A stretch of 64,000 nucleotides of DNA from Pseudomonas faucium. GTDB lineage: Bacteria > Pseudomonadota > Gammaproteobacteria > Pseudomonadales > Pseudomonadaceae. Of the stretch, positions 37,062 to 45,454 are shown piece after piece. The notes beneath the pieces are model-generated. The model made no database searches. It saw only the letters and a program-made list of their open reading frames with translations, and had not been told where the DNA came from. Both the position numbers and the translations under genes were made by a program. The first letter of the stretch is position 1. Each line of letters starts with the position of its first letter. Location of the stretch: NCBI RefSeq assembly GCF_021602585.1, contig NZ_BQIP01000003.1, positions 62,001 to 126,000 of the forward strand. The letters are read 5' to 3'.

Positions 37062-37451
37062 AGCAATACAACCTCATTTTGTTATTGGATTTGACCTTCG
37101 TGCAGCCGCAACCTGCCGATAGGCATGGTGTTGGCTCGCCAGGCTGGCCTTGTGGGCCGGCCCGTATGCCGGAATAGAGCGCCCGGCAGGGCGAAGGGGC
37201 CGAGCAGTATAGGAAGCCCGACGTAGGGCTTTTCACTGTAAATATCCAGAAATTTGGCGAGAAGTCGGGGGATTAAGGCTTACCCCCCACGCCATGCAGC
37301 CACCCTAGCAATATCGCCGTCGGAAGAAACCAACACCAAAGCCGCATATCCCACATCAGTTTTCTACTCTTCCTACAATTTTTTCACCGCCTGCTGTCAC
37401 CGTCTAAGCTTCAGGCAAGTAACGAGAAATAACCTGGCCGGATTGAAGACT
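37062..37451. other. Intergenic region between the permease and penicillin-binding protein genes
   Basis: This divergent gap holds a small hairpin AAGCCC-GACGTA-GGGCTT followed by TT (37214-37231). It also holds a -10-like TACAAT at 37374-37379 without a good -35 in the direction of the penicillin-binding protein. On the minus strand a TATACT (37210-37205) could serve the permease. None is strong enough to call as a promoter. Confidence 0.4.
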
Positions 37452-40400
37452 ATGGGCGCACTGTGGCAATCGGAACCAACCAGAACGGAAGCACCCGAAC
37501 CACCTCTGGCCGAGACGCCACCGCCGAAGCCCACTCGCAAGCGTCGGCTGTGGTGGCGGCTGATTGTGTTGATCCTGCTGGTGGCGATCGTGGCCATCGG
37601 CTTTGCCGCCTATGATGAATTTCGCACCTCCGAGCTGCAGTCGCGCGAATTCAGCAAGCTGGCCACCACCCTCACCTACTCGCTGCAGCCTGGCCCCAGC
37701 GACGCCATCGTCTACCCCGGTGACGGGCCGTTCGACAAGCGCCTGGGCTACAGCGCGCTGGGCGAATTCCTGCCACGCCTGCTCAAGCGCGACTACCTGA
37801 TCAGCGAACAGGTGAAGTTCTCCCCGGCCCTGATGAACTACGTCGACCACGGCCTGTTCGCCCCCTACATCGAGAAAATCCAGGCGGGCCTGGCGATCAC
37901 CGACTGCCGTGGCGACACCCTCTACCAGTACAACTATCCCCAGCACCTGTACCCCAGTTTCGCGGCCATCCCGCCGGTGATGGTCAACAGCCTGCTGTTC
38001 ATCGAAAACCGCGACCTGCTCGACCCGCAAGACCCGAAGAACAACCCGGCCGTGGACTGGCCGCGCTTTGCCAAGGCCGCCTACAGCCAGATCGCCAAGT
38101 ACCTGGCCCTGCCAGGCCAGTCGGCCGGTGGCAGTACCCTGGCGACCCAGCTGGAAAAGTACCGCCACTCGCCCGACGGCCTGACCGTGTCTGGCGCAGA
38201 GAAGATCCGCCAGATGATTTCCGCCAGCGTGCGCGCCTACCAGGGCGGCACCGACACCACCGAAGCCCGCCAGCGCATCGTGCGTGACTACCTCAACAGC
38301 GTGCCGCTGTCAGCAGTGCCCGGGCATGGCGAGGTGCATGGCATGGCCGAGGGCCTGCGGGTGTGGTACGGCGCCGATTTCGACCAGGTCAACCAGGCCC
38401 TCACCTCCACCGCCACCGACCCCGACAGCATGGCCGCGCGCGGCCTGGCCCTGCGCCAGGTGCTGTCGCTGATGATCGCCCAGCGGCGCCCCTCGCATTA
38501 CCTGTCCAAAGGCCGGGTGGAGCTGGCCGACCTTACCGATTCGCACATCCGCGTGCTGGCCGCCAGCAATGTCATCGACCGCCCCCTGGCCGACGCGGCG
38601 CTGGCCAGCAAGGCGGTGTACCGCGACTGGGTGGCGCAACCGACCATCGTGCCGATCATCACCAACAAGGGCATCAGCCTGGCGCGCAACCGCCTGGCCG
38701 CCATGCTCAACCGCCCGCTGTACGACCTCGACCGCCTCGACGTGTCGGCCACCAGCACCTTGCAGGCCGACCTGCAGATGCAGGCCAGCCAGTACCTGAA
38801 AAACCTCTCCGACCCGGTGTTCGCCGCACAGATGGGCCTGATCGGCGAGCGCCTGCTGACCGCCAAGACCACCGACCAGGTGCGCTACAGCTTCACCCTG
38901 TTCGAACGCACCGCCGATGGCTCGCGGGTGCGGGTGCAGACCGACAGCACCGACCAGCCCTTCGACATCAACGAAGGCAGCAAGCTGGAGCTGGGCTCCA
39001 CCGCCAAGCTGCGGGTGCTCACCACCTACCTGGAAATCATCGCCGAGCTGCACGACAAGTACGCCGGCAAACCCGCCGCCGAGCTCAAGAAAGTGGAAGT
39101 CGCCGAGCTCGACCGCATCACCCAGTGGTCGCTGGAGTGGCTGGCGCAGAACAGCAAGAACCAGAGCCTGGACGCCATGCTCGACGCCGCCCTTGAGCGC
39201 AAGTATTCGGCCAACACCGGCGAGGCGTTCTTCACCGGCGGCGGCATGCACGTGTTCAACAACTTCCGCAAGGAAGACAACAACCGCAACCCAACCCTCA
39301 AGGAAGCCCTGCGCGAGTCGATCAACCTGCCGTTCATTCGCCTGATGCGCGACCTGGTGCGCTACGTGACCTACCAGCAGCCGTTCAACCGGGTGCCGCT
39401 GCTCAAGGACGATTCCGACCCGCGCCGCCAGGAATACCTGGCGCGCTTCGCCGACAAGGAAGGCACCAACTACCTGATGCGCTTCTGGAAGAAGTACCAG
39501 CGCAAGACCTCGCAGCAACGCCTGGACACCTTCATCGACAGCATGCGCGTGACCCCGCAGCGCCTGGCGGCGGTGCACCGCTACCTGTTCCCCGAAGCCG
39601 GCCAGGAAACCTTCAACGCCTTCGTCCGCGCCCACAGCAAGGACGACAAGATTGCCCTGGGCAAGCTCACCGACGGCCGCCTGGCGGAGATGTACGAAGC
39701 CTACGGCCCCGGCAAGTACGACCTGCCCGACCAGGGCTACATCGCCAAGGTGCACCCGCTGGACCTGTGGCTGCTCGGCTACCTGCTGAAGAACCCGAGC
39801 GCGACCCTGACCGAAATGGTCAATGCCAGCCGTTTCGAGCGCCAGGAGGTGTATGGCTGGCTGTTCAAGAGCCGCTACCCGGGCGCCCGTGACAGCCGCA
39901 TTCGCACCATGGTCGAGATCGAGGCCTTCACCGACATCCACCAGCGCTGGAAGCGCGTGGGCTACCCCTTCGACCACCTGGTGCCGTCGCTGGCGACCGC
40001 CATCGGCAGCTCGGGCGACCGCCCGGCGGCCTTGTCGGAGCTGGTCGGGATCATCCAGAACGACGGCATCCGCCTGCCGACCCTGCGCATCGACACCCTG
40101 CACTTCGCCGCCAACACGCCCTACGAAACCAAGCTGGTCAGCGACCCCGACCGCGGCCAGCGGATCCTGCCGGTGGAAGTGGCCCGCGCGCTCAAGGGCG
40201 CGATGTCGCAAGTGGTCGATGCCGGTACCGCGCGGCGCATCTCCGGCAGCTTCAAGCTGCATGACGGCACGCCGCTGGTGATGGGCGGCAAGACCGGCAC
40301 CGGCGACAACCGCATCGAGAGCTTCGGCGCGGGCGGGCGGCTGATCGGCTCGCGCTCGCTGAACCGCACCGCCACCTTCGTGTTCTTCCTCGGCGACAAC

Positions 40401-40589
40401 CACTTCGGCACCCTGACCGCGTTCGTCCCGGGGCGCTCGGCGGAGGCGTTCAAGTTCACCTCGGCGCTGCCCGTGCAAGTGCTCAAGGGCATGGCGCCGA
40501 TCCTCATGCCCTACCTGGAGCCGGGCAACCCCAACGAATGCAAGGCGCCGCAAGTGGCCATGCACGAAAAGGACTCATCGAATATTTAG
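37452..40589 (+). CDS. Divergent class A penicillin-binding protein
   Basis: Likely inner membrane peptidoglycan synthase with glycosyltransferase and transpeptidase domains. The 1045-residue protein has a short Pro-rich cytoplasmic tail and one membrane anchor at about residues 34-55. A GT51-like domain follows, with E185 in IENRDLL, GGSTLATQLEKYR and IVRDYLNSVPL. The transpeptidase motifs are all present: S516-T-A-K519, S623-I-N625 and K947-T-G-T950. The glycosyltransferase domain is divergent: motif 1 lacks the usual F-x2-H-x-G, and motif 3 reads EKIRQM, with Q254 where a glutamate is expected. It is longer than ordinary PBP1a and PBP1b (about 800-850). The ATG at 37452 precedes the cytoplasmic tail; upstream extension lacks support. 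Confidence 0.8.
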   Translation: MGALWQSEPTRTEAPEPPLAETPPPKPTRKRRLWWRLIVLILLVAIVAIGFAAYDEFRTSELQSREFSKLATTLTYSLQPGPSDAIVYPGDGPFDKRLGYSALGEFLPRLLKRDYLISEQVKFSPALMNYVDHGLFAPYIEKIQAGLAITDCRGDTLYQYNYPQHLYPSFAAIPPVMVNSLLFIENRDLLDPQDPKNNPAVDWPRFAKAAYSQIAKYLALPGQSAGGSTLATQLEKYRHSPDGLTVSGAEKIRQMISASVRAYQGGTDTTEARQRIVRDYLNSVPLSAVPGHGEVHGMAEGLRVWYGADFDQVNQALTSTATDPDSMAARGLALRQVLSLMIAQRRPSHYLSKGRVELADLTDSHIRVLAASNVIDRPLADAALASKAVYRDWVAQPTIVPIITNKGISLARNRLAAMLNRPLYDLDRLDVSATSTLQADLQMQASQYLKNLSDPVFAAQMGLIGERLLTAKTTDQVRYSFTLFERTADGSRVRVQTDSTDQPFDINEGSKLELGSTAKLRVLTTYLEIIAELHDKYAGKPAAELKKVEVAELDRITQWSLEWLAQNSKNQSLDAMLDAALERKYSANTGEAFFTGGGMHVFNNFRKEDNNRNPTLKEALRESINLPFIRLMRDLVRYVTYQQPFNRVPLLKDDSDPRRQEYLARFADKEGTNYLMRFWKKYQRKTSQQRLDTFIDSMRVTPQRLAAVHRYLFPEAGQETFNAFVRAHSKDDKIALGKLTDGRLAEMYEAYGPGKYDLPDQGYIAKVHPLDLWLLGYLLKNPSATLTEMVNASRFERQEVYGWLFKSRYPGARDSRIRTMVEIEAFTDIHQRWKRVGYPFDHLVPSLATAIGSSGDRPAALSELVGIIQNDGIRLPTLRIDTLHFAANTPYETKLVSDPDRGQRILPVEVARALKGAMSQVVDAGTARRISGSFKLHDGTPLVMGGKTGTGDNRIESFGAGGRLIGSRSLNRTATFVFFLGDNHFGTLTAFVPGRSAEAFKFTSALPVQVLKGMAPILMPYLEPGNPNECKAPQVAMHEKDSSNI

Positions 40590-40604
40590 ATGATAATCAT
40601 CCGC
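40586..40604 (+). promoter_or_regulatory. Candidate Fur box before the PadR/reductase operon
   Basis: A perfect Fur core ATGATAATCAT (40590-40600) sits directly after the penicillin-binding protein stop codon. Twelve of 19 positions match the full consensus. It lies about 80 bp before the PadR gene, consistent with iron control of a siderophore reductase operon. Confidence 0.55.
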
Positions 40605-40619
40605 ATTTAGAGGCTTGTC

Positions 40620-40659
40620 TTTAGATATATCTTGAGTAATATCTTGCGATATATCTAAA
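40620..40659 (+). promoter_or_regulatory. Long inverted repeat, likely PadR operator
   Basis: Perfect 12-bp arms TTTAGATATATC (40620-40631) and GATATATCTAAA (40648-40659) flank a 16-bp centre containing a third copy of AATATCTT. It ends 18 bp before the PadR-family start codon. PadR proteins such as YqjI repress their own operon at inverted repeats of this kind. Confidence 0.7.
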
Positions 40660-40677
40660 CGACGGAGCCTCACCTTC

Positions 40678-41223
40678 ATGCGCGACCCTTACGCCCATGA
40701 CCCCTTCGAACGCCGCCCCGGCCGCGGTGAGCGCGGCCCTCGGGTATTCGCCCCCGGCGACCTGAAACTGCTGATGCTGTCGCTGCTGGCCGAACAGCCC
40801 GGGCACGGCTACGACCTGATCCGCCAGATCGAAAACCTCTTCGACGGCAGCTACACACCCAGCCCCGGGGTCATCTACCCCACCCTCAATTTCCTCGAGG
40901 AAGCCGAATTGATCAGCGGCCAGGTGCAGGGCAGCAAACGCCTGTACGCCATCACCGACGCCGGCCGCAGCGCCCTCGGTGAACAGGCTGTGGCCCTTGA
41001 CGGCGTGCGCATGCGCATCGAAGTCAGCAAGCGCGCCCTGCGTGGTCACGACCGCCCGCCACAGATCCATGAAGCGGTCGGCAACCTGCGCCATGCCCTG
41101 CACATGCACAGCGGCCACTGGAGCCCCGATGAAATCCAGCGGGTGCGCAACCTGCTCAACGAAACCGCCAAGGCCATCGCCGCCGGGCCGGCCGACACCG
41201 CTACGGAGATTCCCCATGAGTGA
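40678..41223 (+). CDS. PadR-family transcriptional regulator (YqjI-like)
   Basis: Probably a metal-responsive repressor of the reductase gene it overlaps. The 181-residue protein has an N-terminal extension (residues 1-25, with H7 and several Arg/Asp). The PadR winged helix follows: LKLLMLSLLAEQPGHGYDLI near 29-48, PSPGVIYPTLNFLEE near 61-75, and KRLYAITDAGR near 87-97. A helical C-terminal dimerisation domain with several histidines completes it. E. coli YqjI has a His-rich N-terminal nickel site; here that region is poor in histidine, so the ligand may differ. The gene overlaps the reductase gene by 8 bp. Confidence 0.85.
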   Translation: MRDPYAHDPFERRPGRGERGPRVFAPGDLKLLMLSLLAEQPGHGYDLIRQIENLFDGSYTPSPGVIYPTLNFLEEAELISGQVQGSKRLYAITDAGRSALGEQAVALDGVRMRIEVSKRALRGHDRPPQIHEAVGNLRHALHMHSGHWSPDEIQRVRNLLNETAKAIAAGPADTATEIPHE

Positions 41224-41974
41224 CAGCATCCACCGCGTCAACCACGAAATCCGCCAGCGCAGCCTGCAGGTGCTGCGGGTCACCGAACTGACCCCGCGCA
41301 TGCGCCGCATCACCTTGGGTGGCGCGCAGCTGCAAGGCTTCACCAGCCTGGGCAGCGACGACCACATCAAGCTGCTGTTTGCCGAAACGCCCGAGCAGCA
41401 GCAGGCCATCGACGCCGGCAACCTGGGGCGCGACGGCGCCGTGCGGCCGACCATGCGCGAATACACGCCGCGGCGCATCGACCTGGCCAACCTCGAACTG
41501 GACATCGACTTCGTGCTGCACGGCGATGGCCCGGCCTCGACCTGGGCAGCCCAGGCGGCGCCCGGGCAGACGCTGAACATTGCCGGGCCGCGCGCCTCGA
41601 TGGTGGTACCGGATATCTTCGACAGCTACCTGCTGATTGGCGACGAGACGGCCATCCCGGCCATCGGCCGACGCCTGGAGGAACTGCCGGCAGGGCGCCG
41701 GGTGCTGGCGGTGGTGCAGATCGAGGATGAGCAGGAGCGCCAGCCGTTGCCGAGCCGGGCGCAGGTCGAGGTGCTCTGGGTGAGGCGCGATGAGGATTTG
41801 CTGGCGTTGCTGGAGGGGCTGAGCTTGCCCGAAGGCAAGCTGTACAGCTGGGTAGCCCTGGAGAAGTCGCTGACCCGGCAGGCCAAGGCCTTGTTGCTGG
41901 AGAAGGGGGTTGCCGAAGATGCGCTCAAGGCGGCGGCCTACTGGCGAGCGGAAGGTTCTGCTGACGACGAGTGA
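41216..41974 (+). CDS. Siderophore-interacting protein, ferric-chelate reductase (YqjH/ViuB-like)
   Basis: Cytoplasmic flavin reductase that uses NAD(P)H to release iron from imported ferric siderophores. The 252-residue protein has an FAD-binding barrel with the flavin motif REYTPRR near residue 81. A NAD(P)H-binding domain follows, with LLIGDETAIPAIGRRLE near residue 139 and the C-terminal AAYWRAEG characteristic of the family. The ATG at 41216 has CGGAG upstream and overlaps the PadR gene end, so the two form an operon. The Fur-like site upstream fits induction by iron starvation. Confidence 0.9.
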   Translation: MSDSIHRVNHEIRQRSLQVLRVTELTPRMRRITLGGAQLQGFTSLGSDDHIKLLFAETPEQQQAIDAGNLGRDGAVRPTMREYTPRRIDLANLELDIDFVLHGDGPASTWAAQAAPGQTLNIAGPRASMVVPDIFDSYLLIGDETAIPAIGRRLEELPAGRRVLAVVQIEDEQERQPLPSRAQVEVLWVRRDEDLLALLEGLSLPEGKLYSWVALEKSLTRQAKALLLEKGVAEDALKAAAYWRAEGSADDE

Positions 41975-41991
41975 TCGGCTTGGTCTTCACC

Positions 41992-42084
41992 GGCCCCATC
42001 GCCGGCAAGCCGGCTCCCACAGGTACCCCCACAGTTTCAATCATGTGGGGAACCCGTGGGAGCCGGCTTGCCGGCGATAGGGCC
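41992..42084. repeat. Inverted REP pair 3
   Basis: Facing 29-bp arms at 41992-42020 and 42056-42084 share the core GCCGGCAAGCCGGCTCCCAC, with one mismatch. The loop contains an inner inverted repeat CCCCACA/TGTGGGG. It lies between convergent genes. Confidence 0.85.
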
Positions 42085-42092
42085 GCTACAGG

Positions 42093-42734
42093 CTAAGCAA
42101 ATGTACGCACCCGCCGCCCTTTCCAGCGATCAAGCCCCAACAGCACCAGCCCAATCCCCCAGAACCCCGCCAGCACCCCCAGCGCATTGAGCATCACCTG
42201 CCCAAAACCCAGGCTCGCCACATCGATGAACGGATACGCATACAGCCCGATCTCGCTGCCCCGCCACAGCGCATAGGCAAAGTACACCGCCGGGTACAAC
42301 GCCCACGCCGCCAGGTGCCAGAGCCGCAAGTGGCCCTTGGGCACGGCAAACCACCAGTACAGCGCGTACAGCGCCGGCATCACATCGTGCAGCAGCTCGT
42401 CCGCCAGCCACTGCCACCCCTGCGGGTGCCACAGATGGCGCAGCAACAGGCTGTAGGCCAGCGCCACCAGGATGATGCTGGCGGCCACGGCCGAGCTCAC
42501 CGCTGGCGACAGGAAAAAGCGCTTGGCGCCGCCTTCGCGGCCGAACGCCGCGTAGCTCACCACCGTCGCCACCAAGGTATTGGTCAGCACCGTGAAATAG
42601 CCGAACAGGTTGATCAGCCCACCGATGAGGCTGGCCTGCTCCTGCCAGCGCGCCAGCAGCACCAGGTACACCTGCACCGCGAGCCCCAGCCAGCCCAGCA
42701 CGGCCATCGCGGTCAGCCAGGGATGGCGCGGCAT
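42093..42734 (-). CDS. Pr6Pr-family integral membrane protein
   Basis: Membrane protein of unknown function with six predicted helices in 213 residues. The family features are visible: FGYFTVLTNTLVA near residue 44, LLHDVMPALYALYWW near residue 112, and AYPFIDVASLGFGQV near residue 168. Conserved polar residues within the helices suggest a transport or enzymatic role, but none is established. It is transcribed leftward, directly downstream of the small VF530 gene (1-bp gap), so they are probably co-transcribed. Confidence 0.75.
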   Translation of the reverse strand: MPRHPWLTAMAVLGWLGLAVQVYLVLLARWQEQASLIGGLINLFGYFTVLTNTLVATVVSYAAFGREGGAKRFFLSPAVSSAVAASIILVALAYSLLLRHLWHPQGWQWLADELLHDVMPALYALYWWFAVPKGHLRLWHLAAWALYPAVYFAYALWRGSEIGLYAYPFIDVASLGFGQVMLNALGVLAGFWGIGLVLLGLDRWKGRRVRTFA

Positions 42735-42735
42735 G

Positions 42736-42957
42736 TCAGGCCTTGCGCTGCAGTTTCACGTAGAGCTGCTCGACCTTCTCCCGCGCCCAGGGCGTCTTGC
42801 GCAGGAAGGTCAGGCTCGACTTGATGCTCGGGTTGCTCTTGAAACAGCGCACGTCCACGCGCTCGGCCAGCCCCTCCCATTGGTAGTGCGCCACCAGCTC
42901 GGTGAGGATCTGTTCGAGGGTCTTGCCGTGCAGCGCGTTGTGTTGGGCCGTGCTCAT
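42736..42957 (-). CDS. VF530-family small DNA-binding protein
   Basis: A 73-residue protein with the VF530 signatures: [19 protein letters not shown]-type opening (here [14 protein letters not shown]), [20 protein letters not shown] at residues 38-57 and a helical end. Members bind DNA in vitro, but no cellular role is known. The start at 42957 gives [12 protein letters not shown]. It lies upstream of the Pr6Pr gene in the same direction, one base apart. Confidence 0.85.
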   Translation of the reverse strand: MSTAQHNALHGKTLEQILTELVAHYQWEGLAERVDVRCFKSNPSIKSSLTFLRKTPWAREKVEQLYVKLQRKA

Positions 42958-43075
42958 GCCAGTGCTCCAGCGGGGAAAAGATGCGCACCTTACACGAGTG
43001 TAGTGGCGGGTGGGACCTGCGGTGGCCGGTGAAAAAGCGCTGGCCAGGGGTAAATCCTCTGTGCTGAAATAGTGA

Positions 43076-43090
43076 TGTTATATTGTAACA
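43076..43090 (+). promoter_or_regulatory. Zur box upstream of the zinc receptor gene
   Basis: TGTTATATTGTAACA is a near-palindrome that fits the proteobacterial Zur operator core GTTATA-N-TATAAC. It lies 35 bp before the ATG, where it would cover the transcription start. It implies derepression when zinc is scarce. Confidence 0.7.
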
Positions 43091-43125
43091 ACACAAAAGC
43101 ATCTGCCAAGGAACGTCACAGCCCC

Positions 43126-45177
43126 ATGCTGCACATCCCGCTCCGCCTCTCCCCCCTCACCCTCGCCCTGTGGTTCGCCGCCTCGCCCAGCCAGGCCGTG
43201 GAACTCGAACCCCAGGTCATCACCGCCAACCCGCTGGGCAACCACCAGCTCGCGGCGCCGAGCTCGGTGCTCGCCGGTGACGACCTGCTGCAACAGCAAC
43301 ACGGCAGCCTCGGCGAGACCCTCAACAAACAGCCTGGCGTGGCCTCGACCTGGTTCGGCCCGGGCGCCAGCCGCCCGGTCATCCGTGGCCTGGACGGCGA
43401 CCGCATCCGCATCCTGCGTAACGGGGTCGGCGCCCTGGACGCCTCGTCGCTGTCCTACGACCACGCCGTGCCACTTGACCCCGTCACCGTCGAGCGCGTG
43501 GAAATCGTCCGCGGCCCCGCCGCCCTGCTGTATGGCGGCAACGCCATCGGCGGCGTGGTCAACACCTTCGACAACCGCATCCCGGACGCGCCGATCGAAG
43601 GCATCCACGGCGCCGGTGAGCTGCGTTACGGCGGCGCCGACACCACCCGCAGCAGCGCCGGCAAGCTCGAGGCCGGCGACGGCGCCTTCGCCCTGCACCT
43701 GGACGCCAACAGCCGCCAGTTCAACGACCTGCGCATCCCCGGCTACGCGCGCAGCTCGAACGTGCGCAGCGCCGACGACACCGGCAGCAAGCACCGCCTG
43801 GACAACAGCGACGGCCGCCAGGATGGCGGGGCGATCGGCGGCGCCTACCACTGGGACCACGGCTACACCGGCCTGTCCTACAGCCGCTACGACAGCAACT
43901 ACGGCTCGGTCGCCGAGCCCGGCGTGCGCCTGGACATGCAGCAGGACCACTACGGTTTCGCCTCCGAGCTGCGCGACCTGGACGGCCCGTTCAGTTCGGT
44001 CAAGGTCGATGCCGGCTATACCGACTACCAGCACCGTGAAATCGAAAGCGGCGAGGTGCACACCACCTTCAAGAACAAGGGCTACGAGGCGCGCGTCGAG
44101 GCTCGCCACCAAACCCTGGGGCCCATCGAAGGCGTGGTCGGCGCCCAGGTCAGCCGCAACGAGTTCTCGGCACTGGGCGAAGAAGCCTTCGTGCCGCACA
44201 CCGACACCGACAGCCTGGCGCTGTTCATGCTCGAGCAATGGCAAGCCACCGAACGCTTGAACCTGAGCCTGGGCGCGCGCCTGGAACATACCCGCGTGGA
44301 CCCGGACGCCAAGGGCAACGACACCTTCGCCGACGCCGACAGCACCAGCAGCTTCAACGCCTACAGCCTGTCTTCCGGGGCGCTGTACCAGCTCGACCCG
44401 GTCTGGTCGCTGGCGGCCAACCTCGGCTACACCGAACGGGCCCCGACGTTCTACGAGCTGTACGCCAACGGCGCCCACGTCGCCACCGGGGCCTACGAGG
44501 TCGGCGATGCGAGCCTGAACAAGGAAAAGGCCATTTCCGCCGACCTGGCCCTGCGCTTCGACAACGGCACCCACAAAGGCAGCGTCGGGGTCTTTTATAG
44601 CCACTTTCGCAACTACATCGGGCTGATCGGCACCGGCAACCTGCGCGAAGGCCACGACCATGACCATGGCGACGAGGACCATGACCACGACCACGATCAC
44701 GACCATGGCGACTTCCCCGAATACCAGTACCAGGGCGTGCGGGCGCGGTTCTATGGCATCGAGGCCCAGGACCGCTGGCAACTGCTGCACAACCAATATG
44801 GCAACTTTGCCCTGGAGCTGTCGGGCGATTACACCCGGGCGAAGAACCTCGACAGTGGCGAGCCGTTGCCGCGCATTGCACCGCTGCGCCTGAACAGCGG
44901 CCTGGTGTGGGAACTGGAGCGCTGGCAGGCGCGGGTGGATGTGCAACATGCCGCCTCGCAGCACCGCACGCCGGCCAATGAAACCAGCACCGACGGCTAT
45001 ACCACGCTGGGGGCGAGCGTCGGTTACCGCTTCGACATCGGCCAGAGCCAGTGGCTGGCCTTCGTGCGCGGCGAGAACCTGACGGACCAGACCGTGCGCT
45101 ATGCCAGCTCGATCCTGCGCGACATTGCACCGGCACCTGGGCGTAGCGTTGAGTTGGGTTTACGCACGACCTTCTGA
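43126..45177 (+). CDS. znuD: TonB-dependent outer membrane zinc receptor (ZnuD-like)
   Basis: Outer membrane channel that takes up zinc, or possibly zinc bound to a carrier, using TonB energy. The 683-residue precursor has a signal peptide ending PSQA-VE at residue 24. The plug domain contains RPVIRGLDGDRIRILRNGV near 88-106 and VERVEIVRGPAALLYGG, and a 22-strand barrel ends in GLRTTF. A loop at about residues 510-531 is almost entirely His and Asp (alternating HD), a metal-trapping feature of ZnuD. The ATG at 43126 follows AAGGAACG; an earlier in-frame ATG overlaps the Zur box. Zinc is favoured over iron because of the Zur box and the His loop. Confidence 0.88.
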   Translation: MLHIPLRLSPLTLALWFAASPSQAVELEPQVITANPLGNHQLAAPSSVLAGDDLLQQQHGSLGETLNKQPGVASTWFGPGASRPVIRGLDGDRIRILRNGVGALDASSLSYDHAVPLDPVTVERVEIVRGPAALLYGGNAIGGVVNTFDNRIPDAPIEGIHGAGELRYGGADTTRSSAGKLEAGDGAFALHLDANSRQFNDLRIPGYARSSNVRSADDTGSKHRLDNSDGRQDGGAIGGAYHWDHGYTGLSYSRYDSNYGSVAEPGVRLDMQQDHYGFASELRDLDGPFSSVKVDAGYTDYQHREIESGEVHTTFKNKGYEARVEARHQTLGPIEGVVGAQVSRNEFSALGEEAFVPHTDTDSLALFMLEQWQATERLNLSLGARLEHTRVDPDAKGNDTFADADSTSSFNAYSLSSGALYQLDPVWSLAANLGYTERAPTFYELYANGAHVATGAYEVGDASLNKEKAISADLALRFDNGTHKGSVGVFYSHFRNYIGLIGTGNLREGHDHDHGDEDHDHDHDHDHGDFPEYQYQGVRARFYGIEAQDRWQLLHNQYGNFALELSGDYTRAKNLDSGEPLPRIAPLRLNSGLVWELERWQARVDVQHAASQHRTPANETSTDGYTTLGASVGYRFDIGQSQWLAFVRGENLTDQTVRYASSILRDIAPAPGRSVELGLRTTF

Positions 45178-45190
45178 TCCGCTGCACCTT

Positions 45191-45254
45191 CATCGCCGGC
45201 AAGCCGGCTCCTACAGAGCGGGGAATACCTGTGGGAGCCGGCTTGCCGGCGATG
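45191..45254. repeat. Inverted REP pair 4
   Basis: Facing 21-bp arms at 45191-45211 and 45234-45254 carry CATCGCCGGCAAGCCGGCTC and its complement. It lies in the gap between the zinc receptor and oprB genes. The remaining 200 bases before oprB are AT-rich without a confident promoter. Confidence 0.85.
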
Positions 45255-45454
45255 GGGCTGCAAGGCAGCCCACTATTACCCGTTCAGCAACAATCCACTG
45301 CGACAATTTGTCTTTTTTTCTTACAAATTCCCCTATATCCTCCCCACCGCAAGCTGAATCGCTTCATCTAACCCCTTTGTTGCCCTATTCGTTGAAGGTC
45401 CACACCTTCGATGCGCTTGCGGTTTTTTCAATAATCAGAAGATAGCGCTATCTC

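Noticed and set aside
37254-37451. An upstream start for the penicillin-binding protein
   Set aside because: The extra 66 residues have no ribosome site and would place odd sequence before the usual short cytoplasmic tail.
38310-40565. A 751-codon antisense frame opposite the penicillin-binding protein gene
   Set aside because: No recognisable domain and a shadow-type composition; the sense strand has complete transpeptidase motifs.
40620-40659. The ATATATC inverted repeat as a terminator of the penicillin-binding protein gene
   Set aside because: The stem is AT-rich, with a 16-base centre and no U tract, and it lies where an operator for the next gene is expected.
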